Both the position numbers and the translations under genes were made by a program. A stretch of 23,250 nucleotides of DNA, from assembly GCA_964384625.1 (NCBI GenBank), contig CAYLNH010000100.1, positions 1 to 23,250 of the forward strand, written 5' to 3'. The notes under the pieces are model-generated. The model saw only the letters and a program-made list of their open reading frames with translations. It had not been told where the DNA came from and searched no databases. This document shows positions 8,701 through 16,807 of the stretch, piece by piece (within the stretch, counting starts at the first letter, position 1; each line of letters opens with the position of its first letter). Origin of the DNA: CAYLNH01 sp964384625 (lineage in GTDB: Bacteria > Verrucomicrobiota > Lentisphaeria > JABSQK01).

Positions 8701-11700
8701 GTTGGACTCACATTGCCGGCACCTATGATGGGACGACGATGCGCTTGTACATCAACGGCACAGAAGTGGCCACGCTCACCCAGTCCTTCACGATCTACAC
8801 CAACGACAAGCAAGCCTACATCGCCGGCGTGCCCGACGGTTCTGCGAAATTCAACGGGAAGGTGGATGACGCCAGGATCTACCGGCGAGCACTGGATCCG
8901 GAGGAAATCGGTGATTTAGCGGGCGACTACCCGGAAGTCTACACGGCTGGCAGCACTAGCACAGAGTACGCCAGAGATGTCGAAGTCGACAGCCAGGGAA
9001 ACAAGTATCTCGTCGGGTCATATCGCGGTAGCACGGACTTCAATACGATCGATGGCGACGATGTGAAGGGCGTGGTAACCACTCCCGACCTGTTTGTGAC
9101 TCGCATCAATGCCGATGGGAGCTATGGCTGGACGAGTACGTTTACGGGCAGCGGAGATGAAGAGGCAGCCAGTTCCGTTGCCCTGGACGGGGCAGGGAAT
9201 CTCTATGTCTGCGGACACTTCCGGGGAACCATGGACTTCGATCCCGGGACGGGAGTTGTCAACCGGAGTTCTTCGGGAAAACGCGATATGTACCTCGCCA
9301 AGCTATCGTGTGATACGGGGGCGTTGGTCTGGCTCCGAACATGGCACGGCGGCAATCACATCAGCGCTCATTCGGTTTGCGTTGATGCCAACGGCGACGT
9401 TCTGTTGACCGGGTATTTCGAGGTAGGGCAGACGGTAGATTTCGATCCAGGCACCGGCACGGCGAACCGCACAGCCAACGGCATTATGGACGTCCATGTG
9501 ACGAAGTTGACCGCCGCTGGGGATTTCGTCTGGGTACAGACGATGGGCGGCACCGGCAACGACCGCGGCCATGCTGTCGATACTGACAGTAGCAACAATG
9601 TCTTTATCGCCGGTTACTTCGAGCGACACATGGACTTCGATCCGGGAAGTGGAACCGACTGGCATGAGACCCCGAGCAGCACGAATGCCCACAACATCTT
9701 TGTCACGAAGCTCACTTCGACCGGCAGCTATGGATGGACCCGGTCATTCGGCTCAAATAACATCGAAACCGGAGATGCGATTGTTGTTGACGGCAATGAC
9801 GACGTAATACTTGCTGGTCGCTTCAAGAGCACGGTTAACTTCGACCAGGCCGGCGGTACGGACAATCATGTATCAGCAGGCGATTACGACGTGTTCGTGA
9901 CCAAGTACCAGAACAACGGCGACTACGGCTGGACGCGGACTATCGGCGGCACGGCAACCGACACCAGTTACGGCATTGCGGTTGACGCTACAGACAACGT
10001 GTACGTCACTGGCTGTTTTCAAGGCACGGCGGAGTTTGCCGTGCTGAGCCCCAGTGACGCTCGCACCTCCGCCGGAGGTTCTGATGCGTTCTTTACCAAG
10101 TTCGCCTCGAACGGCGACTACGTGAGCACTGTCGTGCTTGGAAGCACGGGATCGGACGGGGGCAGAGGCATCGCATCGGGCGGAAAGTACGGGGGCGGGT
10201 ACTTCAGCGATACAGTTGATTTCGGACAATGGGGGACGCCTATCAACCGGGTCTCGAATGGCAGTGAAGATATCTTCATGACGAAACTCAAGCATGGCGA
10301 ACAAGCACCGATCGCTGTGGCCGGCGTGGATACGGCGACCCCACAGGTCGGACTCCCGGTCACCTTGTCTGCCGCGAGTTCGTATCACCCGGCGACCGGT
10401 CGCAGCATTGTGAGCTATGACTGGTTCCAGATCGATGGCCCTTCCGTGATCATCGACCTTGGAGACCCGGTCCACCCCACCTTTACCCCGCCGACACCCG
10501 CAGCCTATAGGTTCCGACTTGTGGTGACCGATGACCAGGGAGTTTCCTCCAATGATGCTACCAGCGCCCCCGGCAATGTTGCTACTGTAGATCTCGCCCC
10601 ACCAGTGGTTGTTTCTGTCAGTCCCACGGCAGGAAGCACCGTGGCGGTGAAGCCCAACTCGATTGTGATCGGTTTCAGCAAGGAGGTGGATGCCGGGACC
10701 GTTGATACATCGTCAGTCCTGCTTGTGCGCAGCGGCGGCGACGGCACCTTCGGTGACGGCAACGAAGTCAGCATAACGCCGGCGTCAGTAACGCGGACGG
10801 CGGCGGAGACCGCAACGATGGATCTCACTGCTGTGGCCCTTCCGCCGGACGCTTACCAGTTGACGGTCAAAGGCGACGGAGGGGATGCTGTAGCCGATCT
10901 CGCTGCACGGAAGTTGGATGGCGAATTCTCCGGAAGTCTGCCGTCGGGGAATGGTGTCGCCGGCGGGAACTTCGTCATGTCCTTCCGCTTGTTCCCGTCG
11001 CTTTTCGTTGATGTTACGGCAACCCAGGTCACGGGGCCGACTCCTGGCGGCGGCTTGGGTGTCACCTTCCTCGATCTCAACGGCGACAAGCATCTGGACA
11101 TAGGCTATACCTCAGCCAGTTTCAATGGCAACCGGATCTTCCTCAATAATGGCAGCGGAAGCTTCGCTGCTGCTCCGAGTAATGCGGGCATCCCGACGAA
11201 TAGTGAGGGCCACAGCATCCTCCCTGCGGACTACGATGATGACGGGGATCTGGATATCGCTGTCGGCTGGTATTGGGCCGGAGGCAGCAAGCTATTCCGG
11301 AACGGCGGAACCGGCGCTCTGACGGATGTCAGTTCGTCATCGGGCGTTGGCAATCCCGGGAGCATTCATGGCGGTGGTTGGGGCGATGTCGACAAGGATG
11401 GCGATCTCGACCTGGCCTTCGCCAGGAACGGTGCCAACATGCTCTTTATCAACAACGGCTCGGGAAGTTTTTCCGATGAGGCCGCCGCCAGAGGCGCGGC
11501 AATCGGAGGGTACAGTGGAAACATCCTTCTGAGTGACCTCGATGGAGATGGCGATCTCGATATGATCGAGAATGGCGACAAGAAGGTGCTGCGGAACGAT
11601 GGTTCGGGCTATTTTTCGGACATGACGTCAGCCGCCGGCATCGATATTGGCAACGTGGCGCTGGGAGACATCGACAATGACGGTGATCTTGATGCCTACT

Positions 11701-13787
11701 CAAGCGATCGCGGCATCTACCTGAATGACGGCTCCGGGGCGTTCACTGATATCTCCAGCAGCACCGGGATCACCATGGATGGGGCCGGGACAGCGCAATG
11801 GTTTGATGTCAACAATGACGGGTTTCTTGACCTGGTCGGGAATACGCGGCTCTGGCTGAGTAACGGCGACCTGACCTTCACAGAGGCAACGTCGAGTTCT
11901 GGACTGGACGCAAGTGGCGGTCTGTCGCTGGGTGACATTGATGGCGACGGCGACCTTGATCTCTTCAATCGTGAGAAGAAGCTCTATGCCAATCAGTGTG
12001 ATAACTCCAACTATCTGATCGTCTGGGTGCTGTCGACGAACTCCATGCCAGCTGTTGGCGCGAAGGTCTGGGTCTATCGCGAGGGCCATGTCGGCGAGTC
12101 TGAACACCTCCTTGGATTTCGGGAGATCACTGGGGGAACCGTCAATCAGTGCTACAACGCGCAGTACGCGCACTTTGGCCTGCCTTACGACTCGGCTGTC
12201 GACATCCGCATCCAGTATCTCGAGGATGGACAGACGGACACGCTGCTCGCCGAGAGCCGGGGACAGACCATTTGGCACGTCAAGAACGCCCGCGAGATCA
12301 ACATCAGGGGGAATGGCAACTCTATTGCTGATGGCGACACAACTCCGACGACATCGGATCATACCGATTTTGGTCTGGCTGTAATCGGCAGGACAACCGT
12401 GAGCCGCGAGTACACGATCGAGAACCTCGGCCCACAGCCGCTCACACTTACTGGTGACCCCAAAGTCTCGATCGGCGGCACTCACCCAGGTGACTTCGCG
12501 GTGACGGCACAGCCTGCTTCGCCAATCGCCGGTGCAGGGAACACGACCTTCACGGTCGAGTTTGATCCGCAGGCCGTTGGGATCCGGCGGGCGACCGTCA
12601 GCATTGCAAATGATGACGCTGATGAGAACCCCTACACCTTTGAGCTGGAAGGCGAAGGATACATCAACACCCCACCGGTGGCCGTCGCCAGCGCGACCCC
12701 AAACCCCGCTGCGATTTCTCAATCGGTTTCTCTCAGCGGCGTTGGCTCCTTCGATCCGGACGATGCTCCTGTTACTCCGATTACCTACCAGTGGACGCAG
12801 ATCGACAATGGTTTTCCCTCGGTCACAATCACCGATGATGACACCGCTGCCGCGAGTTTCAGCGCGTCGCAAGCAGGGCAGTATCTGTTTGAACTGAGAG
12901 TGTTCGACGGAGCTGATTCCGACACCGCTCAGGTGGAGGTGCTTGTTGGTGACCTGCTCATCGTGGAATTGCCCGAGTCAGTTTCCGAAAACGCCGGCGT
13001 CGTTACCGGGACTGTGCGTACTTCGAGGGTGGTCACCGGTTCTCCGCTGTCCGTGGCTCTCGTTTCGAGTGACACGAATGTGGCAACAGTGGAAAGCCTT
13101 GTATCGATCCCGGTTGGGCAGATGTCCACCACCTTCGATCTCACTGTGCTTGATGACGATGTTCAGGACGGCGACAAGTTGATCACCATTCAGGCTTCGG
13201 CTCTTGATTGGGTCACCAATCAAACTCAGATAACGATTGTTGATCACGAGGTCCCCAAGCTGACTGTACACTGGAACCTGATTGCGATCGTGCACGGAGA
13301 TGCTTCTCCCGATACCGCTGACGGGACGGACTTCGGCGAAGTGGAATCCTCAGGCACCGCTTCTGTCTCCCACGTATTCACTCTGGGCAATGACGGAACG
13401 GTTGAGATGAACTTCAGCCCACTATCCTCGGTCGATATTCTCGGGGCCCACGCTGCAGACTTCCGAGTCTCGGTTCCCCCATCCGGCAGAATCGATCCCG
13501 GTGGCAGTCGGACGATGACAATAACCTTTGATCCTATCGAAAGTGGAGTTAGAACGGCAACTGTTCGCATCAATACTGATGATCCAGACTCCCCCTTCGA
13601 GTTTGTCATTCAGGGCACCGGCAAGAGCAGCGGCATCTACATCGGCGGCGGCGGCGGCGGCGGCGGGTGTTCGATGGCTGCATACCGGCCATCGACGACA
13701 GGGAATCGTTTGCCGTCGACCTTGGCCTGGTATCTGCCGCTGCTGCTGGCAGGCCTGGCCATGATGGTAATGCGCCGGCGTTGCTGA
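5709..13787 (+). CDS. Giant exported subtilisin-like (S8) protease with two beta-propellers and a Gly-Cys-TM-Arg C-terminus
   Basis: ATG 5709 follows GGAG (5699-5702) by 6 nt; an in-frame TTG at 5703 abuts that site and is unlikely. Approximate order in the 2692 residues: signal anchor 1-26; propeptide-like region to 230; S8 domain with Asp278 (TDSGLDADHG), His335 (HGTHVAGS), oxyanion Asn438 (AANNAG) and Ser528 (GTSMATP); KP-43-like beta-barrel 606-736; choice-of-anchor D 737-860; LamG 863-1072; seven SBBP-type repeats 1075-1528; PKD; SbsA-like Ig 1631-1761; seven FG-GAP/VCBS repeats with DxDxDGxxD calcium motifs 1764-2094; ASPIC/UnbV-like 2098-2195; choice-of-anchor D, PKD, Calx-beta-like and choice-of-anchor D 2196-2638; Gly8-Cys2654; hydrophobic WYLPLLLAG segment; RRRC-stop. 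The triad is complete, so an active surface protease is likely; the substrate is unknown. The terminal module is homologous to that of the 563-5572 protein. Confidence 0.93.
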   Translation: MRCVGRQSVFLYCGLTIVLLVAGFACFRQAWREDPQLVSQPAPMSRQPARKLRICTVHGAHDLARLEAPAWVPAHVQGVEAVQREQLFIVQFGSPVTPEMRAGIEAAGGDVRGYLPEYAYLVEAEEEQAERLEQAPGVRTVARRPAWFSLSPNLVRMLRRAPATKPFHVVVSGYGRRAPEHRVAGLQTRVHGVRLVVSGLPHQLEAALPQLLADSEVAWVEPHYPLRCMGFPHPLRGSGILPMNDDAAWNIQSGTSGGGTPMWDAGLTGAGQIVGVTDSGLDADHGMFWDGSQGLIAPGTPNSSQRKVIAYYDVNPYEPGDYDYDPVEGVYHGTHVAGSVAGKFVGSTYHQGMAPGAKLIINDAGDYDPLFYGDFEVRILFMSYAGIFDNIRNNGGWISSNSWGGGPPDFSDDYNSGARAIDAYAHDHPNFLILFAANNAGTQTGGSISYQANAKNALVIGATGDGSLDGSGDIHRASFSSNGPTGDGRIRPHVMAPGYFVNSALGDGVSTADTGDDNTGLQYMAGTSMATPNAAGAVALVREYFTAGYYPSGTATPGDALTPTAALLKAMVINSGEDLFGNDNVSAAIPDNTQGWGRIILKDVLYLAGGTRRVFAVNQSDAMSTGQEKEFNLRVDSNSEPLRVTLVWTDPEAVAGADPALVNNLNLTVVAPNGSTYLGNVFTGGASQADSGSADALNTEECVYVPSPATGTYTIRVTAENVPVGPQSFALVVTGPLVEREIEITGNGTEIADGDTTPGVVDDTDYGTISVGGSLERQFTILNTGITTLSLTGGLPVSISGDAGFTVSQQPSTSTLLPGQKTTMRVTFSPAVSGVQTATVSVASTDSNENPYTFALQGSGGSSDLVAWWKMDETTGTVAYDSSGNGNHATLHDGAAWAAGRIDGSLDFDGVNDCATVLDHPSLDISEEITLAAWVRREGSTSDVWAKIIAKAKSTSTSHYPYYLGARRDGEHKASFMLGDAGGGHYYVEAPEIIPLNSWTHIAGTYDGTTMRLYINGTEVATLTQSFTIYTNDKQAYIAGVPDGSAKFNGKVDDARIYRRALDPEEIGDLAGDYPEVYTAGSTSTEYARDVEVDSQGNKYLVGSYRGSTDFNTIDGDDVKGVVTTPDLFVTRINADGSYGWTSTFTGSGDEEAASSVALDGAGNLYVCGHFRGTMDFDPGTGVVNRSSSGKRDMYLAKLSCDTGALVWLRTWHGGNHISAHSVCVDANGDVLLTGYFEVGQTVDFDPGTGTANRTANGIMDVHVTKLTAAGDFVWVQTMGGTGNDRGHAVDTDSSNNVFIAGYFERHMDFDPGSGTDWHETPSSTNAHNIFVTKLTSTGSYGWTRSFGSNNIETGDAIVVDGNDDVILAGRFKSTVNFDQAGGTDNHVSAGDYDVFVTKYQNNGDYGWTRTIGGTATDTSYGIAVDATDNVYVTGCFQGTAEFAVLSPSDARTSAGGSDAFFTKFASNGDYVSTVVLGSTGSDGGRGIASGGKYGGGYFSDTVDFGQWGTPINRVSNGSEDIFMTKLKHGEQAPIAVAGVDTATPQVGLPVTLSAASSYHPATGRSIVSYDWFQIDGPSVIIDLGDPVHPTFTPPTPAAYRFRLVVTDDQGVSSNDATSAPGNVATVDLAPPVVVSVSPTAGSTVAVKPNSIVIGFSKEVDAGTVDTSSVLLVRSGGDGTFGDGNEVSITPASVTRTAAETATMDLTAVALPPDAYQLTVKGDGGDAVADLAARKLDGEFSGSLPSGNGVAGGNFVMSFRLFPSLFVDVTATQVTGPTPGGGLGVTFLDLNGDKHLDIGYTSASFNGNRIFLNNGSGSFAAAPSNAGIPTNSEGHSILPADYDDDGDLDIAVGWYWAGGSKLFRNGGTGALTDVSSSSGVGNPGSIHGGGWGDVDKDGDLDLAFARNGANMLFINNGSGSFSDEAAARGAAIGGYSGNILLSDLDGDGDLDMIENGDKKVLRNDGSGYFSDMTSAAGIDIGNVALGDIDNDGDLDAYSSDRGIYLNDGSGAFTDISSSTGITMDGAGTAQWFDVNNDGFLDLVGNTRLWLSNGDLTFTEATSSSGLDASGGLSLGDIDGDGDLDLFNREKKLYANQCDNSNYLIVWVLSTNSMPAVGAKVWVYREGHVGESEHLLGFREITGGTVNQCYNAQYAHFGLPYDSAVDIRIQYLEDGQTDTLLAESRGQTIWHVKNAREINIRGNGNSIADGDTTPTTSDHTDFGLAVIGRTTVSREYTIENLGPQPLTLTGDPKVSIGGTHPGDFAVTAQPASPIAGAGNTTFTVEFDPQAVGIRRATVSIANDDADENPYTFELEGEGYINTPPVAVASATPNPAAISQSVSLSGVGSFDPDDAPVTPITYQWTQIDNGFPSVTITDDDTAAASFSASQAGQYLFELRVFDGADSDTAQVEVLVGDLLIVELPESVSENAGVVTGTVRTSRVVTGSPLSVALVSSDTNVATVESLVSIPVGQMSTTFDLTVLDDDVQDGDKLITIQASALDWVTNQTQITIVDHEVPKLTVHWNLIAIVHGDASPDTADGTDFGEVESSGTASVSHVFTLGNDGTVEMNFSPLSSVDILGAHAADFRVSVPPSGRIDPGGSRTMTITFDPIESGVRTATVRINTDDPDSPFEFVIQGTGKSSGIYIGGGGGGGGCSMAAYRPSTTGNRLPSTLAWYLPLLLAGLAMMVMRRRC
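13611..13654 (+). repeat. 44-nt block identical to 5375-5418 (C-terminal linker), copy 2
   Basis: Second copy of the identical linker block. It runs into a pure (GGC)7 tract at 13644-13664 followed by GGG and the Cys codon TGT (13668-13670). The perfect trinucleotide run is slippage-prone, but any change would only lengthen or shorten the glycine linker in whole codons. Confidence 0.9.
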
Positions 13788-13798
13788 GCATGAATGTG

Positions 13799-14881
13799 TC
13801 AGGTTGATTCAGCCTGGTCCCGTTGGGCCCACCAGCGGCCGCAGCGGCGGATCTTTCGCAGGAGAAGTGCCGGGGTGATCGGATACGACATCTTCCCGCC
13901 GCCCCATTGGTCCAGACTGAGCCGCAGGTCAATGTTCCGCCCCTCGGTCTGCACGATTTCGTCGAGCAATTGGAACAGGCGTTCCAGATGGGCGGCCGTC
14001 TTCTCTCGGGTGCGTGAGCGAATGTCTTCCGGGGCAACAGGACAGCGGCACATGCGCTCGACGCCTTCGGCCACCGCCTCAGGGGTGTCAGCCACGATGC
14101 AGGTGTGATCGGGATCGAAGAATACATCGCGCCCGCCCTCGCTGGCGGTGGATACCACCGGCAGGCCGGCCAGCAGGTATTGGATACTGGCGTACATCGC
14201 CCCTTCCCGGGCGGACAGACACAGGCCGACCCGACATTCATTCAGGCAGCAGTTGACCTCGTCCGCCTTGAGCCGGCGATATTTGTCAGACAGCGGATCA
14301 TTGTACCAGTGGGCACGGGGCAGCAGTTCAGAGATTCGCCGGATGTAGGCAGGGCTATGGGACGCGGACACCCGTGCGCTCACCAACGCCAGGCTTTTGA
14401 GTTGGCTGGCCAGTTCATGTCGTTTGTAGGGCGCGATCTTGGCGTCGTAGATGGCAGCGTATTTCTTCTCTGCATCGGGCAGCGGCCGAAACACGGCGGG
14501 GTCGATAAGGGCGTTGTGATTGACAAATATCGAACGGATGCCCGCGGCTTCCATCTTGCGGCACTGGATCTCGGTGTTCGCCAGGTAGATAATCTTGTGG
14601 TTGGGGTAGGTCCTCAGATGGTCCGCCTGTCGGCGGGCGATGCCAGCGATATCTTCAGCTTCCTCAAGATGCCAGGAGGTGGCAATCAAGAGGTAGACCG
14701 GTCGTCGCCGGTACTGATGAAAAATCGAGTGCAGGACTGCGTCGTGCTTCCATATCGCGTAGTCAAACAGGTGCAGGATGAGAGGATCATCACAGATGAC
14801 CGAGCCGCCGTGGCCGCGGAGTCCGGCCGTCAACGTCCGGAACGGCAGCCGCGCGCGGAGTCGTTGAAGCCAGGTGGCCAT
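13799..14881 (-). CDS. Glycosyltransferase, GT-B fold, GT4-like
   Basis: The 360-residue protein has a Rossmann-like N-terminal half and a typical GT4 C-terminal nucleotide-sugar site, SAREGAMYASIQYLLAGLPV near residue 224 followed by STASEGGRDVFF. No signal peptide or membrane segment is seen, so it is probably cytosolic or peripheral and transfers a sugar to a lipid-linked or envelope glycan acceptor; the donor cannot be read from the sequence. The start fits: GAGGAA lies 9 nt before ATG 14881 on the minus strand. The gene converges on the protease gene with only 11 nt between the stops and no clear terminator. No other polysaccharide gene is adjacent, so its pathway is unknown. Confidence 0.82.
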   Translation of the reverse strand: MATWLQRLRARLPFRTLTAGLRGHGGSVICDDPLILHLFDYAIWKHDAVLHSIFHQYRRRPVYLLIATSWHLEEAEDIAGIARRQADHLRTYPNHKIIYLANTEIQCRKMEAAGIRSIFVNHNALIDPAVFRPLPDAEKKYAAIYDAKIAPYKRHELASQLKSLALVSARVSASHSPAYIRRISELLPRAHWYNDPLSDKYRRLKADEVNCCLNECRVGLCLSAREGAMYASIQYLLAGLPVVSTASEGGRDVFFDPDHTCIVADTPEAVAEGVERMCRCPVAPEDIRSRTREKTAAHLERLFQLLDEIVQTEGRNIDLRLSLDQWGGGKMSYPITPALLLRKIRRCGRWWAQRDQAEST

Positions 14882-14906
14882 GGTTCACAGTTCCTCATTG
14901 ATAGTC

Positions 14907-15010
14907 CCGACAGAAGTCGGGATGCGCGTTCGAGATCCCGACTCCCAAGAGGTCGGGACGGCCACGCTCGGAAGCAGACCGTCTGAGACGGTCCGCAGGA
15001 CTTCTGTCGG
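14907..15010. repeat. Small inverted-repeat (MITE/REP-like) element, copy 1
   Basis: A 104-bp segment is bounded by perfect 12-bp inverted repeats CCGACAGAAGTC (14907-14918) and its complement (14999-15010). It holds three hairpins: 14905-14922 (7-bp stem, AGAA loop), 14936-14958 (7-bp stem) and 14977-14993 (7-bp stem, TGA loop). Positions 14960-15012 match the reverse complement of 22965-23017 at 43 of 53 bases by eye. It has no coding capacity and sits in the leader of the glycosyltransferase gene. Confidence 0.65.
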
Positions 15011-15253
15011 CGACATGCTTATTCTTCGCTGCACATCGCACGCCGGAGTGGTGAGGCGTCCCAAAAAGGGATGACTCGAAAGATGGGATGAACCACGCTG
15101 AAATCAAGTCTGACTCTGAAACCGTCTGTGACGCCGTCCCGATCCGGAGCACGGCGAATCGCAGTCAGGTCGGGGGGGAGCCGAGGGTCGATGGTTTTGG
15201 TCGCGGCCGTCAGGCGCGCGATTCCTTTGGGTTGCCCGGGCCGCTGGACCGGG
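15011..15253. other. Non-coding spacer, no feature seen
   Basis: This spacer separates the inverted-repeat element from the stop codon of the URO-D-like gene. I see no convincing gene, terminator with a T-run or RNA gene. The GC-rich sequence just past the URO-D-like stop (about 15230-15253) could form a weak 5-bp stem only. Confidence 0.4.
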
Positions 15254-16504
15254 TCAGGCGTAGTCCTCGACCACGCGCCTGGCCAGGTCGCACCAGGCCC
15301 AGACGCGTTCGGGATCGTGGCGGCAGGTGCTGACGTCTTTCATGATGACTTCCACGTGCAAGCCGCGGAAGGCGTCGAGGGCTTCACGCAGTTCCTGTTC
15401 CGCCAGGGCCGGGTTGAAGGTGTCCCGCGCGAAGATCGCCGGATTCGGTTTGCGGCTCAGAACGTAGTCGGTGCCGACCTTGTCGGCGGCGCGCTCGAGG
15501 TCGACCCACGGGCTCATGGAGATTTTGCGCAGGCGCGGGACCTGGCGCAGGATGTCGACCTTGATGTCCAGCGGCTCACAGCAACCGTAGTAGAGCAGCC
15601 CGAAGCGTTCCATCCAGCGCATTTCATATTGCAGCGCGAATTCCTCGTGCATCTGCGGCGAGACCTCGGAGAAGATCTGGGCCACACCGCAACCCCACTG
15701 GTCCAACGGGCGCACGTTGTCGGCGTCGAAGTCCTCGGGCGGCAGGTCGTCGGTGAATGCGGCGCCGCCGGAGCCGATGCGCAGAACGGTGGTGTTCGGA
15801 CTCAGCAGGTTCTGTTCGATCTGCTGGTCGAGCCGCGCCAGATAGGCGCTGGTCAATCGGTCCATGGCTGCATGCACCAGGTCCGGGTTCATGGCGAGAT
15901 CCATCATCGCGTTTTCGACGCCGTACCACCGAATCAGGTTGTCCCAGGGCGCGAACCACTGATGCTGCAGACCGACTTTCTTCACCTCCAGGATATCGCC
16001 GAGGAGGTCCTTCAGGAACTGGAAACGTTCTTCGGTGGCGGCTTCGTTGTGGGTGATCACCGGGTCCTTGATCTTCTGCACGTCATCCAGGGATGTGATC
16101 TGGCCGGTGTAGCCCTGGGCTGCCACGCCGCCTTCTTCCTCGCGGCGGTACTCGGCGATCTGGTCGATGCCGAAGCCGGTGTCGCTAATGGCCAGGCGGC
16201 AGGGATACTCGTTGGTGATCACCATGTCGCAGCGCATGTGATCCCACTGATAGAGCTGTTTGCGCAAGCCCATCTCGATGCCGCGGGCGGCGTCGGATTC
16301 ACATTGGAGCGTCAGTTCGTCGTTGATGTTCAATTCGTGCCACGGGAGTTCGTTGATCCAGACCATGGGACGATTCGGCTTCAGATCATTGACGTTCTTC
16401 CAGCCGCGGATGGTCTCCTGCTGGCAGGGCAGGGCGGCGATCTCGGCTTTGCGTTCGGCGAGGCGGCGGATGATATCACGGTCGTTTTGCGGAAGGTCGG
16501 GCAT
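15254..16504 (-). CDS. URO-D/cobalamin-methyltransferase-superfamily protein, function unknown
   Basis: The 416-residue cytosolic protein resembles the divergent uroporphyrinogen-decarboxylase-like (MtaA/CmuA-type TIM-barrel) proteins that are abundant in Lentisphaerae and related groups. Supporting features are the overall length, the C-terminal half running LLYYGCCEPLD (about residues 303-313), SPWVDLERAADKVG, LSRKPNP and a final MKDVSTCRHDPERV. The GCCEPLD and CRHD cysteines and histidine sit where methyltransferase members bind zinc, so methyl transfer from a small substrate to a corrinoid is conceivable, but no corrinoid protein is encoded nearby. It is unlikely to be a true HemE. ATG 16504 has no strong ribosome binding site; the gene is divergent from the AraC-type regulator at 16808, which may control it. 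Confidence 0.72.
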   Translation of the reverse strand: MPDLPQNDRDIIRRLAERKAEIAALPCQQETIRGWKNVNDLKPNRPMVWINELPWHELNINDELTLQCESDAARGIEMGLRKQLYQWDHMRCDMVITNEYPCRLAISDTGFGIDQIAEYRREEEGGVAAQGYTGQITSLDDVQKIKDPVITHNEAATEERFQFLKDLLGDILEVKKVGLQHQWFAPWDNLIRWYGVENAMMDLAMNPDLVHAAMDRLTSAYLARLDQQIEQNLLSPNTTVLRIGSGGAAFTDDLPPEDFDADNVRPLDQWGCGVAQIFSEVSPQMHEEFALQYEMRWMERFGLLYYGCCEPLDIKVDILRQVPRLRKISMSPWVDLERAADKVGTDYVLSRKPNPAIFARDTFNPALAEQELREALDAFRGLHVEVIMKDVSTCRHDPERVWAWCDLARRVVEDYA

Positions 16505-16512
16505 TGTAGATC

Positions 16513-16533
16513 TCAGATTTCAGATTTCAGATT
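16513..16533. repeat. Heptamer tandem repeat (TCAGATT x3)
   Basis: Three perfect copies of TCAGATT (16513-16519, 16520-16526, 16527-16533) lie only 8 nt upstream of the URO-D-like start codon, inside its leader. Heptamer runs of this type occur in many bacterial genomes as simple intergenic repeats. Copy number could affect leader length or promoter spacing. Confidence 0.85.
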
Positions 16534-16697
16534 GGGGACGGATGTCTTCTGATGGACTCACTATTGGTGATTTCAGCCTCTCCGCCCATGGCAAGATTTG
16601 GGAATAGCATGTATATTTCTGTGTTATTTCCTATGCTGGAGGCTGGTTCGTCTGTAATATACTGGCGGCTGCCTGTATTTCTGCACATGGAGGCAAT

Positions 16698-16796
16698 GTG
16701 GGGCTCTGCCCCACGCCCCGGCAGCCGCCGCAGGGGGAACGCTCTGTGGCTTCGCCACCGGCGGCCCCCTGTACCCCACAGTGGCGCTTTGCGCCA
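16698..16796. promoter_or_regulatory. Hairpin cluster in the leader of the AraC-type regulator
   Basis: Nested inverted repeats fill this 99-nt stretch: 16698-16714 (GTGGGGC-TCT-GCCCCAC), an outer 7-bp pair 16731-16737 with 16765-16771 enclosing 16746-16758 (GTGGC-TTC-GCCAC), and 16782-16796 (TGGCGC-TTT-GCGCCA). The last base of the final stem is the first base of the AGGAG ribosome binding site (16796-16800). It resembles the GC-rich palindromic intergenic repeats common in GC-rich genomes, and could also fold in the leader RNA. No T-run follows, so it is not a standard terminator. Confidence 0.6.
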
Positions 16797-16807
16797 GGAG
16801 CTGGATA

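Noticed and set aside
11700..12872. 390-codon open frame on the minus strand inside the protease gene
   Set aside because: It lies opposite the FG-GAP and anchor-D coding region, has no recognisable domain and no independent start context; it is a mirror of GC-rich repeat coding.
13644..13664. (GGC)7 run considered as a phase-variable switch
   Set aside because: The unit is three bases within the coding frame, so slippage changes linker length but cannot switch the gene off.
14105..14986. 293-codon open frame on the plus strand
   Set aside because: It is antisense to the glycosyltransferase, whose minus-strand motifs are clear.
15128..16552. 474-codon open frame on the plus strand
   Set aside because: It is the complement of the URO-D-like gene; the minus-strand protein has family motifs and this one has none.
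16698..16796. Palindromic region considered as a CRISPR or tRNA-like structure
   Set aside because: The repeats are inverted rather than direct, with no regular spacers and no tRNA-like cloverleaf.
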